Notes: generated from the sequence alone by a model not told the origin. Shown: positions 10,521-22,467, counted from the first letter of the stretch. The stretch is DNA of 64,000 nt from Odobenus rosmarus divergens (GCF_000321225.1 NW_004450396.1:2797827-2861826), one strand, 5' to 3'. Numbers and translations are program-made.

Positions 10521-13200
10521 GCCTAGGATAAGTGCATTATATAATGGGGGCTCTATGGCATGGTATTTGGAGTTGAAGGTTATTTTCGGTTTAATAATTT
10601 TTGAAGCAGAGCCCTTTTTCAGCCGTATTCAACAAAAAATTAAAACAGCTTTCAAATCTTACATCACAATATAAACAATGTAGTGGATTCCAAAAAATGC
10701 AGGCCTTCTGTTGATTCAGTGCAAAGAAGGCATATGTACTAAGACATCTGTTTAGACATCCACTTAGCAAGCATTCTGTCAGCCTGTCAGGACCAGCACC
10801 ACAGCTGAAACACATATAGCCCCAGACATCAGCTGTAAGGGAACCAAATGGTGCCTTACCAAAAATTACCTTAGAATTCAAAGTATCTAAACAGTTTGAC
10901 AGGCGCAACCAATAATTTACAAAGAAAACCCACAGCACACATACATAGCCCCTAAGCTCAGTAAGGAACCATTCTGGATGTCAACTGTCTCATTTCAGTA
11001 CTGGATTTGAAATCTTCTTCATAGAGTGAGACAATGCATTACACCATGAAAATAAGCAAGATGAAAAGATGTTAGGTGTTAGCCAAATTATGGAAGATTA
11101 ATTGCTAAGATCATACAAATTCAAAATACTTGGCAATATTGGAAATCTTTGATTGTTGTATTCTGCAATTGTTACGAGAAGTTCGAAAATAGAGATGCTT
11201 TTTATTTTTAGATTTTCAGAGTAGCAACGCAGTGAAATGGACAATTTGGCCATTACTGCATCGGTTTCCTACCTATTAAGAATAATTAAAGAAAAACTAA
11301 AGAAGAGCTTGAGAGTTCTAGAGCTTTGCTAACCAGTTAAAGCCTAGAAAGTAGTTTTAAACCTGTTTAATCAATAAATTTCAGTTAAAAGGCAAATGCA
11401 AGCAACCACCAGAGCTGATTTTCAACTTGCCTAATTAGTTAAAGCTGATTTTTCCAGGAACATGTCTCTGAAAACCAACCAATCAGTGGCAGCCTTACAT
11501 TTTCAAAGCCAGTCGTTGGGTGGCACACACACTAGTGAACAAGCTTGTAAGGCTGAAATCTACCCACTCCAGCCTCTGTCACCAACACAAAACCCTGCTT
11601 CCAAGACTATGGCCACGTCCTCTTGCCTTGGTGATCAATACCACCCAAAACATGTTCTTCCCCAAACCCTCTGTAAGATCTTTCTTTGCTCAGTAAGACT
11701 AGATAAATTCTCCCTTACTTAAGCAAGCAATTAATTCAACTTTGTGTTTTGGGGATCTAATGTATTGGCCTCTTCCTTTTTCTACACTATGTACACATTA
11801 TTTGAGATTGTAAGATGAATCTTTACATTTATTTATCACTTCATGCAGACTTGTTTTTCTACATACTGACTCATTATCTTAGAACATTTTCTTCATGAAA
11901 CATTATTAAGTATTGATTCAGACCCTATGTAAATTCTGTCTGCTTCTTTACAAGTTTGTCTTCACTAACAAATTCTGCACTTAATCTTCCCATAATTCAG
12001 CTTGGATTCTCTATCTTTATTTATGCTATAACAGTCTACCTTGTTCCCCAAACTACAAACCTTGGACTTCGTATTGCCCCCGGGCTCTGCCATCCCTCTC
12101 TGGGCTTATCCATACCATTTCTGAAATGTTCTTTAAATCTCTGTCCACACCTCACCCCTTTGGCCCCATCCCTAACTGAAGATTTCAACTGCTTTTTGCC
12201 AGGATGATTAACAGTGTTAAACTGTCACCTGACTGCTCCCCACCATTCTAATATATCCTTTGTGAGCGGCTCACTGGGGGTAATAAAAAGCAGAATTCAG
12301 CTTGTCTGTCTCCTCTTTGAAAGCCTGTTTGCAAGACTCCAGGATCTCTTAGGAGATCGGGGCCTGGGGGGCGGAGCTCTTCAGCCTGACACCGTGGCAT
12401 CAACACTACTACATTCACCCCCCTCTCAGCCCTTTCTCATTCTGGGTGTCACATGGATCTCATTTGCTCTTCTTACACCCCTTGTACTCTCATTGCTCAG
12501 ACTAATTAATTCCTCTTCTTAAAACTCCTTTTTGTCTTCTGAACATGATAATATCCCTGTCTCGGGTCGCCAAAATCCCACTCAGACTGAAATCATCCCT
12601 CTGGGCGTTACAATCCATTCCGCTAGTAGAGCATAGAGTTCAGGGCATTCATGCTCACGGTACAGTATTTTACTCCCCTTCTAGAAGCAGCTTAAGACAA
12701 AGGCAAAATTTTATTCCTCTTTGGGTTCTCTTGGTCAGTACAGAGGGTAATATTGAGTAAGATTCCGGGAAATGTTAGTTAAAAAGCATTTCATTGGTAT
12801 ATGGGCTAGTTTCTTACTGCAGACTTTAATGTGTTTATAGGACTTGCAGAATTTCTCTACTGAAAACTCTTCATCCTGTTAATCCACTTGACCTTGACCT
12901 CTCAGCACTGCCTATATTAAGGTCTGTAAATTTCTGTGAGCAAATGTTATTCTCTGGTTTCGTTTTTCTCTCTGCTGGGCTCTCACTGAGCTATTCTTAT
13001 GAGAGAATGCCAAGGCATTCCAGAATGAATGTTTGCATGTGTTTCCGGAGGAATGTTTCTTGGACTTTCCTGTCTTCACTGGCATTTTAAAGGAATGACT
13101 TCTTAGATGGCAACAGAACAGCATGATTGCAGTATGTTTGCCTTGGCAATTGCTAGCAATGCTTTGGCAGACAGATTCCACGCCTCCTCATTTGGGAGGT
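10521..13200. other. Unassigned, repeat-poor 2.7 kb
   Basis: This is one of the longest stretches without a recognisable transposon. Frames of 71-115 codons occur (10591-10938 -, 11462-11722 +, 11956-12207 +, 12214-12522 +), none with a domain, signal peptide or conserved motif I can identify. The part from about 11950 to 12540 is pyrimidine-rich on the plus strand and may hide a decayed L2. Confidence 0.45.
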
Positions 13201-13204
13201 GGAA

Positions 13205-13445
13205 GTTTAAAGAAACCTTTATTGAGCTCTTACTACGGGGCAGGTACTAGGCTAGATGGTGAGGATACAAAGACAACTAAAACACACATCCACCCTGAAA
13301 AAAAGTTTGTGCTCTACTAATGAGTGTGTACATGCAAACAGTAAAGGCACTTTCAAAGAAGAGCTGGTGTGCAGCCCTGAAGAGTGTGTTCAGGAAGCAC
13401 AGAGAAGGACTGAGTAGGACTTCCCTAGGAGGTGACATTTGAGCC
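13205..13445 (-). repeat. L2 3' region, antisense
   Basis: The landmarks 'tttattgagctcttactacgg', 'ggcaggtactaggctag', 'gaggatacaaagacaac' and, further right, 'aggaggtgacatttgagcc' follow the reversed L2 order. Confidence 0.6.
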
Positions 13446-15150
13446 TATAAGCATGTGCATATGAGCCTGTGTCCACATACATGCTGTCTGGAAACACACC
13501 CATAGAAGGGCCCTGGCCAATCTAATGATGCTCTCCCACTAGGAAATCTTAGAAAGCTCTTTCAAGTTAATAATTTTAATTTATTTTAAAATTTTGTTTA
13601 CACGGGCCCTTCAAACGCACACTGCTTTTTTGTTTGCGTATTGTTGGCTTGGTTTTGCCAATTCCATACCTACAAGGTACTAAACTAGCATACTTTTCTT
13701 GGTTTCTTCAAACTAAGGGCTTATGTAACATAAATATGTTGCAGAGGCAAACATCAGGAACCATGTTGAGGTCACACTTCTAAGAACCTCCAGGTTCTTA
13801 GCCTGGACAAGGGGTGAGGTCCTGACAACAGGCCAGTAAACACTGTGAGATTGAATAAGTCCCCCCGCATTGTGTAAACATGCCGGCACGTTCTCCAGCC
13901 ATGGCAGCCCTTTGAACTGATGTCGCTTGCTGACAGTGCCTTTGTGTCCACTTGACTTTTACATGCCCGACTCACAGGATCAGTGCGGAGTGCTCTAATC
14001 CCTCCTGCTGAGCTCAGGCCATTAAATACTCGCCCTACATTTTACAGCTTCAACCCTGTGACAGGGGAGCTGACCCCAGCTCTGTGCCAGGCACCCAGCA
14101 AAACAGGGATTAATAAACTCCGCCCCAGTGTAGCCAAGGGCTCTACAGCTGCTCCTTGCAATTAGACTTGTCATCATTCTCTCAAGAAGCCCCTGTTGAT
14201 TTCTAAATCCTAATTGGCAGGAGACACCTGTTTCCCAATGGGAAGGATGGGAGGGGGCCATTCACTTGCAGCAGACACAGTGGAGAGGCTGCGAGGCTAC
14301 ATGAACGTGTGCAAATACTTTTTACCTCAAGTCTGTTTGCTTCCATTTCAAATTTTGCTTTTTTTTCCCTTTATTTCTTTCTCTTTCTTCTTCCCTCCCG
14401 GCCCCCCAACCAACAACAGCATGTCCACAGTCGGGCTAGTCCTTGGGAGTAAGTAAGCGTTTGGCTCTGAACCTTTTTTTTTTTTTTTTTTTTTTTTGAG
14501 CAAGAACTTACCACTGGTTTCTCCCTCAAGAGTCCCCCTTACCATCCGGCAGCCGCCTCTTGGCATGAGTCCTTTTTTGTGGCTCCTTTCTTTTTGCCAG
14601 GCTCCTGGTGGCCATCCATTCTGCTGTTAAGGTATTTATTAACTGCCTGCAAGCTGCTTAAGCTCTGTAACCTCTTTGTGCTTATAAGGAGTGCTAAGTA
14701 TATTTTTAGTTGCTGTCTTCACTGAGCTTTCATTCTAGAAGGGAGGCCTTAAACTGCATGTCATAACACATGTGAAATATTCTTTTTCAATTAACATATT
14801 TAAGGCAGTGTCCACGAGTAGAAAGACGAAATGACAAAGACGCTCAGGACGGACTTCCTAGAGGCTTGGGCATTTTGATTTCTGCCAAAACTTAATCACC
14901 TTCGAGTTTCTGCTTGGATCTAAAGCTTGAAGTTGTCCAAATGGTAGCAAATAATGTCTGATAGAGTTCACCAAGGCCATTTCTCTTCATTGAGACCACT
15001 GGATGTTGTCGAATTAAGTACTGTTATTATTTAGTAGGCTCTGCTCTTTAGGGCAAATATGTAGGGAAGGGAGAATAAAATCACCGGATAGGAAGTAGAG
15101 GAGGCTGTGAATCAGTGCAAAGGGAGAAGCGCTGGAATCACAACGTTCAT
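13446..15150. other. Unassigned 1.7 kb with a 24-T run
   Basis: No coding gene or clear element. A homopolymer of 24 T occupies 14474-14497 with no SINE or L1 body attached on either side, so it is either an orphan retroposon tail or a simple repeat. The minus-strand 72-codon frame at 14348-14566 simply reads through it. Confidence 0.5.
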
Positions 15151-15215
15151 TTCCATGCTACAAACATTTATTGACCACCCAGTGTATGCCAGGGCCTTTT
15201 TTAGCACTAGGACCT
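15150..15215 (-). repeat. Short L2 3' piece, antisense
   Basis: The phrase 'acaaacatttattgaccaccc' with 'gtgtatgccagggcc' is the reversed terminal part of L2. Confidence 0.45.
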
Positions 15216-15754
15216 CTGCGGGGTCACCCCAGGTTTTAATTCAGTTCAGAAGCACCGTCCTCTTAACAGAATTTCGCCAATGACCAGTGAAGCCTTCTCC
15301 CCAACCTTGCCATGTCCTTGCGGGCTTCATGAAATTAGGCAGTCAGGGAAGACTTATCTTGACTGAATCCCAGGGGGATGTTCCTTTGAACGTAGTAAAA
15401 TAAATGCAAATATTTGCTCTGCCTTATTTTACTTACTCTACTTTGTGCCTTCTGTCTAGTCTTAACAAGACTGTTTGTCTTGTTTACTTACAGCAACATG
15501 GTCATTGCCACTGCTGAAAATGGAAAGGGAGTTCAAGGCCTGATTATTGCCCTTGAGAGATCTGCATGGTGGGGGATGTTATGTACATAGTAAGAACAAG
15601 CACCAACCTTTGGGCAGTTCTGCATTAGGGTTTAGTCAAAAGCATCCTTGGAGCCCACTGCACCCCACGCTAACTCTTTAGGGGATTCCATTGTTATTAG
15701 AAATCTGAAAGTCTCTTAAGATCCTGGATAAATGGCTCTCGAAATTCAGTGTTG

Positions 15755-15882
15755 AAAAAGAGTACCCAGGAATCTCGTTAAAATACGGATTCCTGAGGCC
15801 CCAAAATCAGTGATTCTAATCTTTGGTGGGGGCTGGGAATACACATTTAACAAGCACTCCAGATGTCTTTGATGGGGATGGC
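15755..15882 (+). mobile_element. MER20-like hAT fragment
   Basis: The order 'cgttaaaatacggattcctg', 'gaggcccc', 'agtgattctaat', 'ggtggggg' and 'acatttaacaagcactccag' resembles the MER20-type hAT-Charlie non-autonomous elements. The ends are eroded and no terminal repeats are seen. Confidence 0.5.
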
Positions 15883-16112
15883 CTGCCCCTTACACCTTAA
15901 AAAAGTAGGAGATTCTCCCCCACCCTTTATATAAGGGAAGCTGTAAATGGAAGAACATAATTACAGAAGAACCACTTCGACCTCCTTGATTTTTCAGTTA
16001 GAACCCAGTGGATTTCAATCATGAATGTTGAAATCCTTCTAGGCTCATGACTTCTTCCTTGGGTTCCCAGACATGTAACTCCATTTAAAAAGTGGTTGAC
16101 TTAGATATTTTT

Positions 16113-16485
16113 TTAAATTTAATTTAATTTTTTAAAGATTTTATTTATTCGGCTTAGGTCACGATCCTGGAGTCCCGGGATCGAGTCCCGCATCGGGCTC
16201 CCTGCTCAGCAGGGAGTCTGCTTCTCCCTCTGACCCTCTTCCCTCTCGTGCTCTCTATCTCTCATTCTCTCTCTCTCTCAAATAAATAAAATCTTTTAAA
16301 TTTTATTTATTTGAGAGAGACAGACAGACACAGAGCATGCGCAGGTGGGGAAAGGAGGCAGAGGAAGAGAGAGAAGCAGACTCCCCACTAAGCAGGGAGC
16401 TGGATGCGGGGCTGGATCCCAGGATACTGGGATCATGACCTGAGCCAAAGGCAGACGCTTAACCGACTGAGCCACCCAGGCGTCC
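16113..16485 (-). repeat. CAN-SINE, antisense, interrupted by another SINE
   Basis: The outer element runs antisense from its poly-T tail (16113-16149) to its head at about 16485, with its body resuming at 16300. Imperfect duplications (tgacttagatatttttt / tgacttaaatatgtttt) flank it at 16097-16113 and 16486-16502. A second SINE in the opposite direction sits in its tail. Confidence 0.92.
16150..16299 (+). repeat. 5'-truncated CAN-SINE nested in an antisense CAN-SINE
   Basis: The copy begins inside the SINE body at 'cggcttaggtcacgatcctgg', so about 40 bases of the head are missing, and it ends in its own AATAAA tail. A perfect 12-bp duplication ATTTTATTTATT (16138-16149, 16300-16311) flanks it and lies within the tail of the outer SINE. 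The two bodies form an inverted pair. Confidence 0.92.
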
Positions 16486-16502
16486 TGACTTAAATATGTT
16501 TT

Positions 16503-18495
16503 TATCAGGTACATATAAAAGCCACTCTAGGTTTTCAACTATTGATATTGCCTTTGACTTCCATGTTCCTTTCAAAGGTAGGGCCCTGCTCTGTCCGTGG
16601 TTCCGAGCTCAGCTGTTACCATATGAGGAGGGAGACACGCGGAGGGTAAAAGCCTGCTTTTCCATGCTTGAAACCCAGTGAGGTTTTGCCGCCTCCGTGT
16701 GTTTTCGACGGAAGCAACAGCGAGCCCCACAAAGAACCTAGAGAACCAGTGATTCATTCGGGAAGAAATAGCTTGCACCCCGAAGGGTGCCAAAGGTGCC
16801 ACTTGGCATTATTGGGGTGCTGCCTCAGCTGGAAGGCAGCCTCTGTCCCCACACGAACTGACAGCTTGTCTATCTCGAGCCGAACTGTGCCTCTCTCACT
16901 GTTATGTTTCGCTTTTAGAGTGCAAGCAAACTTGTGGCTCGGTGGGAGTGGAGGGAGGGATGAACTTAGTCACACTCAGACTTGGCAGGAGGGCGGCCAC
17001 CACAGACATGGGATGCAATCTAATAAGCGCATGTGTTCTTACAGTATGCCTCATGGCCAGGCCACTTTATCTTCAGTAATCCCGATCTATGTCCCAGAAT
17101 CACATTATCTGGCCGGGGATCAGACCCCATGCATTCTTGGCTTGGGGAATAATGAAACGTGATCTCAAGACAAGATAGGATCCTGATCTGGAGAGGCACT
17201 GATCTATTTCTCTCCCCGTCACCACCCCCCACCCCCCCACCCCCACCCCCCCGCCGCCGCACAGCAGTCAATGTAATATGGCATCAGGAAGATCTATCTA
17301 ACAAGCCGCTGGTAGAAAAGAGCAAGCCTTGCCTTCCATATATGGAATCCTGCCTCCATAGCTTATGATTGCTGACAAGAACGAATTTATGTTCAAGATA
17401 AAAGAACATCAGAAAACAAAGCTTCAGTATTAGGCAGCAGTAGCCCTGACCATATTTACTGTCACTGGCAGTAACCGTTTGTCTTTGAGAAGGCACTGCG
17501 TGCTCTAACACACGTCATTCAAAGGGCCATTCATCAAGCAAAGCCCTTCGGCATACAATAATGTTAAAAGAAGAAACCCTTTGTGCTTACGGAGTGTGGT
17601 GAATGGGACTAGGCCACAGCTAGACCTCAGTACCTTCTCTGTGCTCCTTCTTGGGAGCAAGCCCAGTGCAGTGGGCCAGAATCTCTGTGATCTAGGAAGG
17701 GTCACTGGGAGGGCAGACTTCTAGAAGGCTCCAGGCAAATCAGGGTTGAATCCCTGTAGCCACTGGTGATCAGAAAGCGGCTAGTGTTGGATCTAGTAAT
17801 GGGAAAACGAGTCATTTCCTTTGGAAAGCCGGACTCTCTTGCTATGAAATCACATGTATGTCATGTAATCTCTTAAGGCAGCGATAACTCTTCTCCAACT
17901 TCATCCCATTTGCTATGATTAAAACTCTGGCTTGTACCACAGCGAGCCCTTTTCAAAATATAAACTGTCCTTAAGCTCACTGTTCACACCAGGGACACAT
18001 ATGTAAATTGGATGGGCCAAAATCATGGCTGCATAGAATAGAAAGAAAAAAAAAAAGTTCAGGGTGGCTGGGGAGAAGGAATGAACATTCTGTTGACTTT
18101 ATGTGAATATACTTGAGTTTCCAGCACAGCCACTTTTGTATGTTGATGTAATACAATTTAAAAGGTACCTCCAAGTTAAATCTCCCTAAGTTCCCAAGAG
18201 GAAAAAACAAAACAAAAAAAACCCCACCAATTTTATTTTTAGATTTTGGTTCTGTATTTTCAAGGAAATAGTTTTGTCTTCTTCTTGAAAAGAAAAATAG
18301 CAATGAAATTTATTTCTTACTAAGTGAGCAGTAACCTGTGCTAAAATGTTCAGGTTGGGCAAAATGGTTTGTTCTACGGGGAGTCCAAGTTTATGAAAAA
18401 GGCAGAAATAGTCAAACACTGCCACCTGCTGTCACTTTTTCCACATTTAATGTGAAATGGAGTTGATTAGGCCTCGGGCACATTGCGGTAGATGA
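16503..18495. other. Unassigned 2 kb, partly GC-richer
   Basis: The stretch from about 16560 to 17270 is visibly richer in G and C than its surroundings. It contains the longest open frame of the window (16668-17162, 164 codons) with antisense frames overlapping it. I see no domain, Kozak context or splice pattern that supports a gene. A C-rich tract lies at 17221-17261. The rest has no recognised repeat. Confidence 0.45.
17221..17261 (+). repeat. C-rich tract
   Basis: Runs of five to seven C separated by single A residues end in a CCG triplet repeat. The complement has four or more G runs, so the minus strand could form a G-quadruplex. Confidence 0.85.
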
Positions 18496-18499
18496 TCTG

Positions 18500-18670
18500 G
18501 AGCCCTTGCTCCCAAATTTCAGCAGGCGTCAGAATCACCTGCAGGGTTTTGAAACCCAGCCCAGGGCTTTGATTGGGTGGGGCTGGGTGGGGCTGGGTGG
18601 GGCTGGAGAATTTGCATTTCTGCGAACTTCCCAGGTGCTGTTGCTGCCGCTGCCGGTCCAGCTACTGGTC
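18500..18670 (+). mobile_element. MER20-like hAT element
   Basis: The landmarks 'cgtcagaatcacctgcaggg', 'gagaatttgcatttctg', 'aacttcccaggtgctgttg' and 'ctgccggtcca' follow the MER20 order. The central GC-rich part, normally one 'ggtctggggtgggg' unit, has become a three-copy tandem repeat. Confidence 0.72.
18575..18604 (+). repeat. 10-bp G-rich tandem repeat (3 copies)
   Basis: Three perfect copies of GGGTGGGGCT lie inside the MER20-like element. They give six G runs of three or four with loops of one or two bases, a strong G-quadruplex pattern. Confidence 0.9.
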
Positions 18671-19285
18671 TATTTAAAAAATGCCAAGGATACCCTTGGT
18701 TGCTTGCCTAAAGGTTTCCTGACAAAAGGACTCCACTTCTATGGCTCTGTGAAGATTTGCATTTTACCACTCATTCGAACCGATCCTATACCCCACCTAG
18801 GAAGGGTAGTTTGGGTGTGAAAGCCAGATCTGAAGGGGTGTGATCACAGGTGCAATTAACCAAGTGTGTGGATTGCTGTGCCTGAAGCTGAATGATTATA
18901 ACAGAAGATCATGGGATGAACTGGACTACAGGAGATTGTTTATATAAAGAAATAGCTTGGCCGGGAATGTGAAGGACCCGCCTATATGTAAGAAAACTGC
19001 TTTCATACCAAATGGATAGTGCTAGTCTTTGAAGGTCTGGGCAGAGTCCCAATTTCTCTGTATTTCTTTCATATGCCACATGTTAATTTGTCTTCAAGAT
19101 TCACTTACTCTGAAAAGCAGATGGTCAGGAGTGTGAAATTTTGGTGGTATTAAGTGCTCTCATTTTTGTCATCACCAATGTTTTCAGTAAAACCGGAGAT
19201 TTCATTGATTAAATAACTCACTGAGCAAAGCTCCGCTTTTGAACTTTGGAAACTGACAAGAGGAGGAATGTGTTTTAACCACTAT
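18671..19285. other. Unassigned sequence
   Basis: No gene, tandem repeat or clear transposon is recognised between the MER20-like copy and the long antisense L1. Confidence 0.5.
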
Positions 19286-20620
19286 TTTTTTTATGGTGGT
19301 TAAAAAAAAAAGTCACATTAAATTTACCGTCTTAACCATTTTTAAGTGTATGGTTCAGCAGTGCCAAGCATGTTCATGCTGTTGTACACCAGATCTCTAA
19401 AACTTTTTCATCTTGTCAAACTGAAACTGGGACCCATCGAACACTAATTCCCCTGCCTCATCCCTTCAACCTTTGGCAACCACCTTCTTACTTTGTTTTT
19501 CTATGATTTTTGACTACGTTAGGTATTTCATAGGAGTACCTCATATGTCTTTCTGTGGCTGGCTTATTTCACTTAGTAAAATTTCCTTGAGGTTCACCCA
19601 TGTACCTCCACCCATCACATGTCATAGCACTGGACAAGATTTCCTTCTTTGTTAAGGCTCTATAACATTCATTTGTAGGTAGATCCATATTTTCTTTATT
19701 TGTTCATCGGACAATAGACAGATTGGTTCCTTCCCCCTCTTGGCTATTGTGAATAATGTCTCAATGAACATGGATGTACAAATACCTCTTTAAGACTCTG
19801 CTTTGAATTCTTTTGCGTATATACCCAGAAGTAGGATTGCTGAATCATAAGTAATTTAAAACAATTTTTAGAGGAGACTCCATACTGTTTTTCATATGGC
19901 TGCACCATTTTACATTTCCGCTAACAATGTGGAAGGATTGCAATTTCTCCACATCATCACTGACACTCTTTATTGCCAATAACTTTTGTTTTGTTTTGTT
20001 TCCTGGTTAGTTTGTAGTAGTCATGCTAATGCATGTGAGGTGATATTCATTGAGGTTTTGATTTGCTTTCCTCTTATGATAAGTGATGATGAACATCTTA
20101 TATGCTTGTTGGCCATTTGTGTATCATCTTTGGAGAAATGTTTATTCAAGTTCTTTGGCCTTTTTAAAATTGGGTTATTTGATTTTTGCTGTCGATGTGT
20201 AGTTCTTTGTATATTCTGGATGTTCACCTTTATCAGATATATAATTTGCAAATATTTTCTCCCCATCTATAGGTTGCCTTTTCACTTGTTGATTGTGTCC
20301 TTTGATGCAAAAAGTTTTTAAGTTTGATGTAGTGTCATTTGTGTATTTTTGCTGCCATAGTTCGTGTCATATTCAAGAAATCATTGCCAGATCCAATGTC
20401 ATGAAGTGTTTCCCCTATATTTTCTTCTAAGAATTTCATCATTTGGGGTCTTTCGTTTAGGTCCTTAACCCATTTCAATTTAATTCTTGTAGAAAGTGAG
20501 ATAAGGGTCCAACTTCATTTTTTGCATATGGATACTTAATTTCTCCAATAACATTGGTTAAATAGACTGTCCTCCCCCAGTTGAATGGCCTCAACACTTT
20601 TGTCAAAAATCATTTGATCA

Positions 20621-20809
20621 GGTGTGCCTGGGTGGTTCAGTCAGTTAAGCATCTGACTCTTGGTTTTGGCTCAGATCATGATCTCAGGGTCCTGGGATGG
20701 GGCTACACACTCAGTGGGGAGTCGGCTTGAGATTGTTGCCCTTTCCCTCCACCCTTCCCCCATTCTTTCTTTCTCTCTCTCAAATAAATAAATAAAATCT
20801 TTAAAAAAT
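20621..20809 (+). repeat. CAN-SINE, older subtype, inside antisense L1
   Basis: A perfect 11-bp duplication TCATTTGATCA (20610-20620, 20810-20820) flanks it. The body has 'gactcttggttttggctcag' and 'gggtcctgggatggggct', a variant that differs from the two young subtypes here. Confidence 0.94.
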
Positions 20810-20872
20810 TCATTTGATCATATACATGAGGGTTTATTTATGGACTCTATTTTATTCTCTGTTCTCTATTCC

Positions 20873-20936
20873 TATTCTATTCTATTCTATTCTATTCTAT
20901 TCTATTCTATTCTATTCTATTCTATTCTATTCTATT
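20873..20936 (+). repeat. (TATTC)n pentanucleotide microsatellite
   Basis: About 12.8 near-perfect units sit inside the antisense L1. The frame 20840-21127 crosses it and would give a repeating Leu-Phe-Tyr-Ser-Ile peptide, an artefact. Confidence 0.97.
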
Positions 20937-21649
20937 GTTTGTCTTCATGCCAGTACCACAATGTTCTGATTATTGTAGCTTTGCAGTATATTTTGAAATC
21001 AGAAAGTGTGAGTCCTCCCACTTTGTTCTTTTTCAAAGTTGTTTGGGCTATTCTGGGTCCCTTAAGATTCTATATGAACTTTTGGATGGATTTTTCTTTT
21101 TCTGAAAAAATAACATTGGGATTTTGATTACACTGAATCTGTAGATTGCTTTGGGTAGGATTGACATCTTACCAATATTGTCTTCCAATCCATGAACATG
21201 AGATGTCTTTCCATTTATTTGTATATTTTAAAATTTATTGCAGCAATATTTTATAGTTTTAAACATATAATCTTTCACTTCCTTGTTTAGGTGAGTATCC
21301 TACAACTTTTCTAATTTTATTAGTTTTTAATAGTATATTTTTTGGTGGAATCTTTAGAATTTTCTACACCTATGTAGATGTTACCTGTGAGTTTTTCATA
21401 TATGGTCTGGATTATGTTGAGGTGTATGCCTTTTATTCCTAATTTGTTGTTTTTATCATAAAACAGTGTTAAATTTGTCAAATGCTTTTACTGCATTAAT
21501 TGAGATGTTGTGTGGTTTTGTACTTCATTCTGTTAATGTGATGTATTACACTGAGTGATTTTAATTAGGTTGAAAATTCTTTAATTCCAGGGCTTTAATC
21601 ATTTTTTTAAATGAAATGATTCTGTTATTTTTTCCTTTCAAAATGACCT

Positions 21650-21759
21650 GACAAGATATTACTATTGGGGAAACTGGGTAAAGAATAATTGGGTATTTCT
21701 GTATTATTCCTAATAACTGCATGTGAATCTACAATGATCTCAAAATAAAACGTTTTTTT
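21650..21759 (+). mobile_element. Short L1M 3' end insertion, sense
   Basis: A perfect 10-bp duplication AAAATGACCT (21640-21649, 21760-21769) flanks the phrases 'attggggaaactgggtaaag' and 'acaatgatctcaaaataaaa', the 3' end of an old L1. It is a strongly 5'-truncated insertion just beyond the antisense L1. Confidence 0.75.
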
Positions 21760-21982
21760 AAAATGACCTCAAGAACATACTATTAAATCAGAGTACATTC
21801 AATGAAATCCCATTGTGTCTGAGAAAAAAATAATTGCCATTCTTCTAAATCAGCAAAAATATTACCACAGCTGACCCTTGAACAACACAGGTTTGAACTG
21901 TGTGGGTCCACTTATTTGAGGATTTTTTTTTTCAGTAAATATATGTACAGTACTGTAAGTGTATTTTTTTCTTAGGATTTTC

Positions 21983-22169
21983 CTTTTTTTTTAAGATTTT
22001 ATTTATTTGACAGAGAGAGAGAGCACAAGCAGAGGAAGAGGTGAGGTAGAGGGAGAAGCAGACTCCCCGCTGAGCAGGGAGCCTGATGCAGGACTCCATT
22101 CCAGGACCCTGAGGTCATGACCTGAACCAAGGCAGACGCTTAACCGACTGAGCCACCCACGTGGTGCTC
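21983..22169 (-). repeat. CAN-SINE, antisense, inside MER8-like element
   Basis: A perfect 15-bp duplication TTTCTTAGGATTTTC (21968-21982, 22170-22184) flanks a reversed full-length SINE. The right end 'gagccacccacgtggtg' has an altered first few bases of the head. Confidence 0.94.
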
Positions 22170-22232
22170 TTTCTTAGGATTTTCTTAATGACATTTTCTT
22201 TTCTCGAGCTTACTTTAAGAATACAGTATATA

Positions 22233-22467
22233 GGGGGGTACCTGGGTGGCTCAGTTGGTTAATCATCCAGCTGTTGTTTTTGGTTCAGGTCATGATCTCA
22301 GGGTTGTGAGATGGAGCCCTGCGTCCAGCTCTGCACTCAATGTGGAGTCTGCTTGAGATTCTTTCCCCTCCCTGTCTCTCCCCTTCTATTCCTCCCCACC
22401 TCTCCCTGCTCACACTTCCACACATGTCCTCTCTCTCTCAAATAAATAAATAAAATATTTAAAAAAG
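22233..22467 (+). repeat. CAN-SINE, sense, inside MER8-like element
   Basis: The head is 'ggggggtacctgggtggctc'. The body is of an older subtype ('ttggttcaggtcatgatctc') and the CT-rich part is longer than usual. An imperfect duplication around 'aatacagtatata' flanks it. Confidence 0.92.

Larger units (their letters stand above)
19290..21605 (-). mobile_element. Long antisense L1 (L1M type), split by a SINE
   Basis: The reversed L1 order is continuous. It starts with the 3' UTR ('taaatttaccgtcttaacca', 'tggttcagcagtgccaagca'), then the ORF2 end ('ctcaatgaacatggatgtac', 'gccatttgtgtatcatcttt'), and then deeper ORF2 ('tagtgtcatttgtgtatttt', 'gttctgattattgtagcttt', 'tttattcctaatttgttgt'). Allowing for the SINE (20621-20809) and the microsatellite, about 2 kb of L1 is present. 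Stops on the coding strand show it is inactive. Confidence 0.85.

Noticed and set aside
10591..10938. 115-codon minus-strand frame with many Cys residues
   Set aside because: No zinc-finger spacing or signal peptide, and no supporting context. Frames of this length are expected by chance in 64 kb.
16668..17162. Longest open frame (164 codons), possible gene
   Set aside because: No recognisable domain, low-complexity amino-acid order and overlapping antisense frames. The region is simply GC-richer, which lowers stop frequency. A splice-aware or conservation test would be needed to revive it.
20840..21127. Frame with a repeating Leu-Phe-Tyr-Ser-Ile peptide
   Set aside because: It is a translation of the TATTC microsatellite within an antisense L1.
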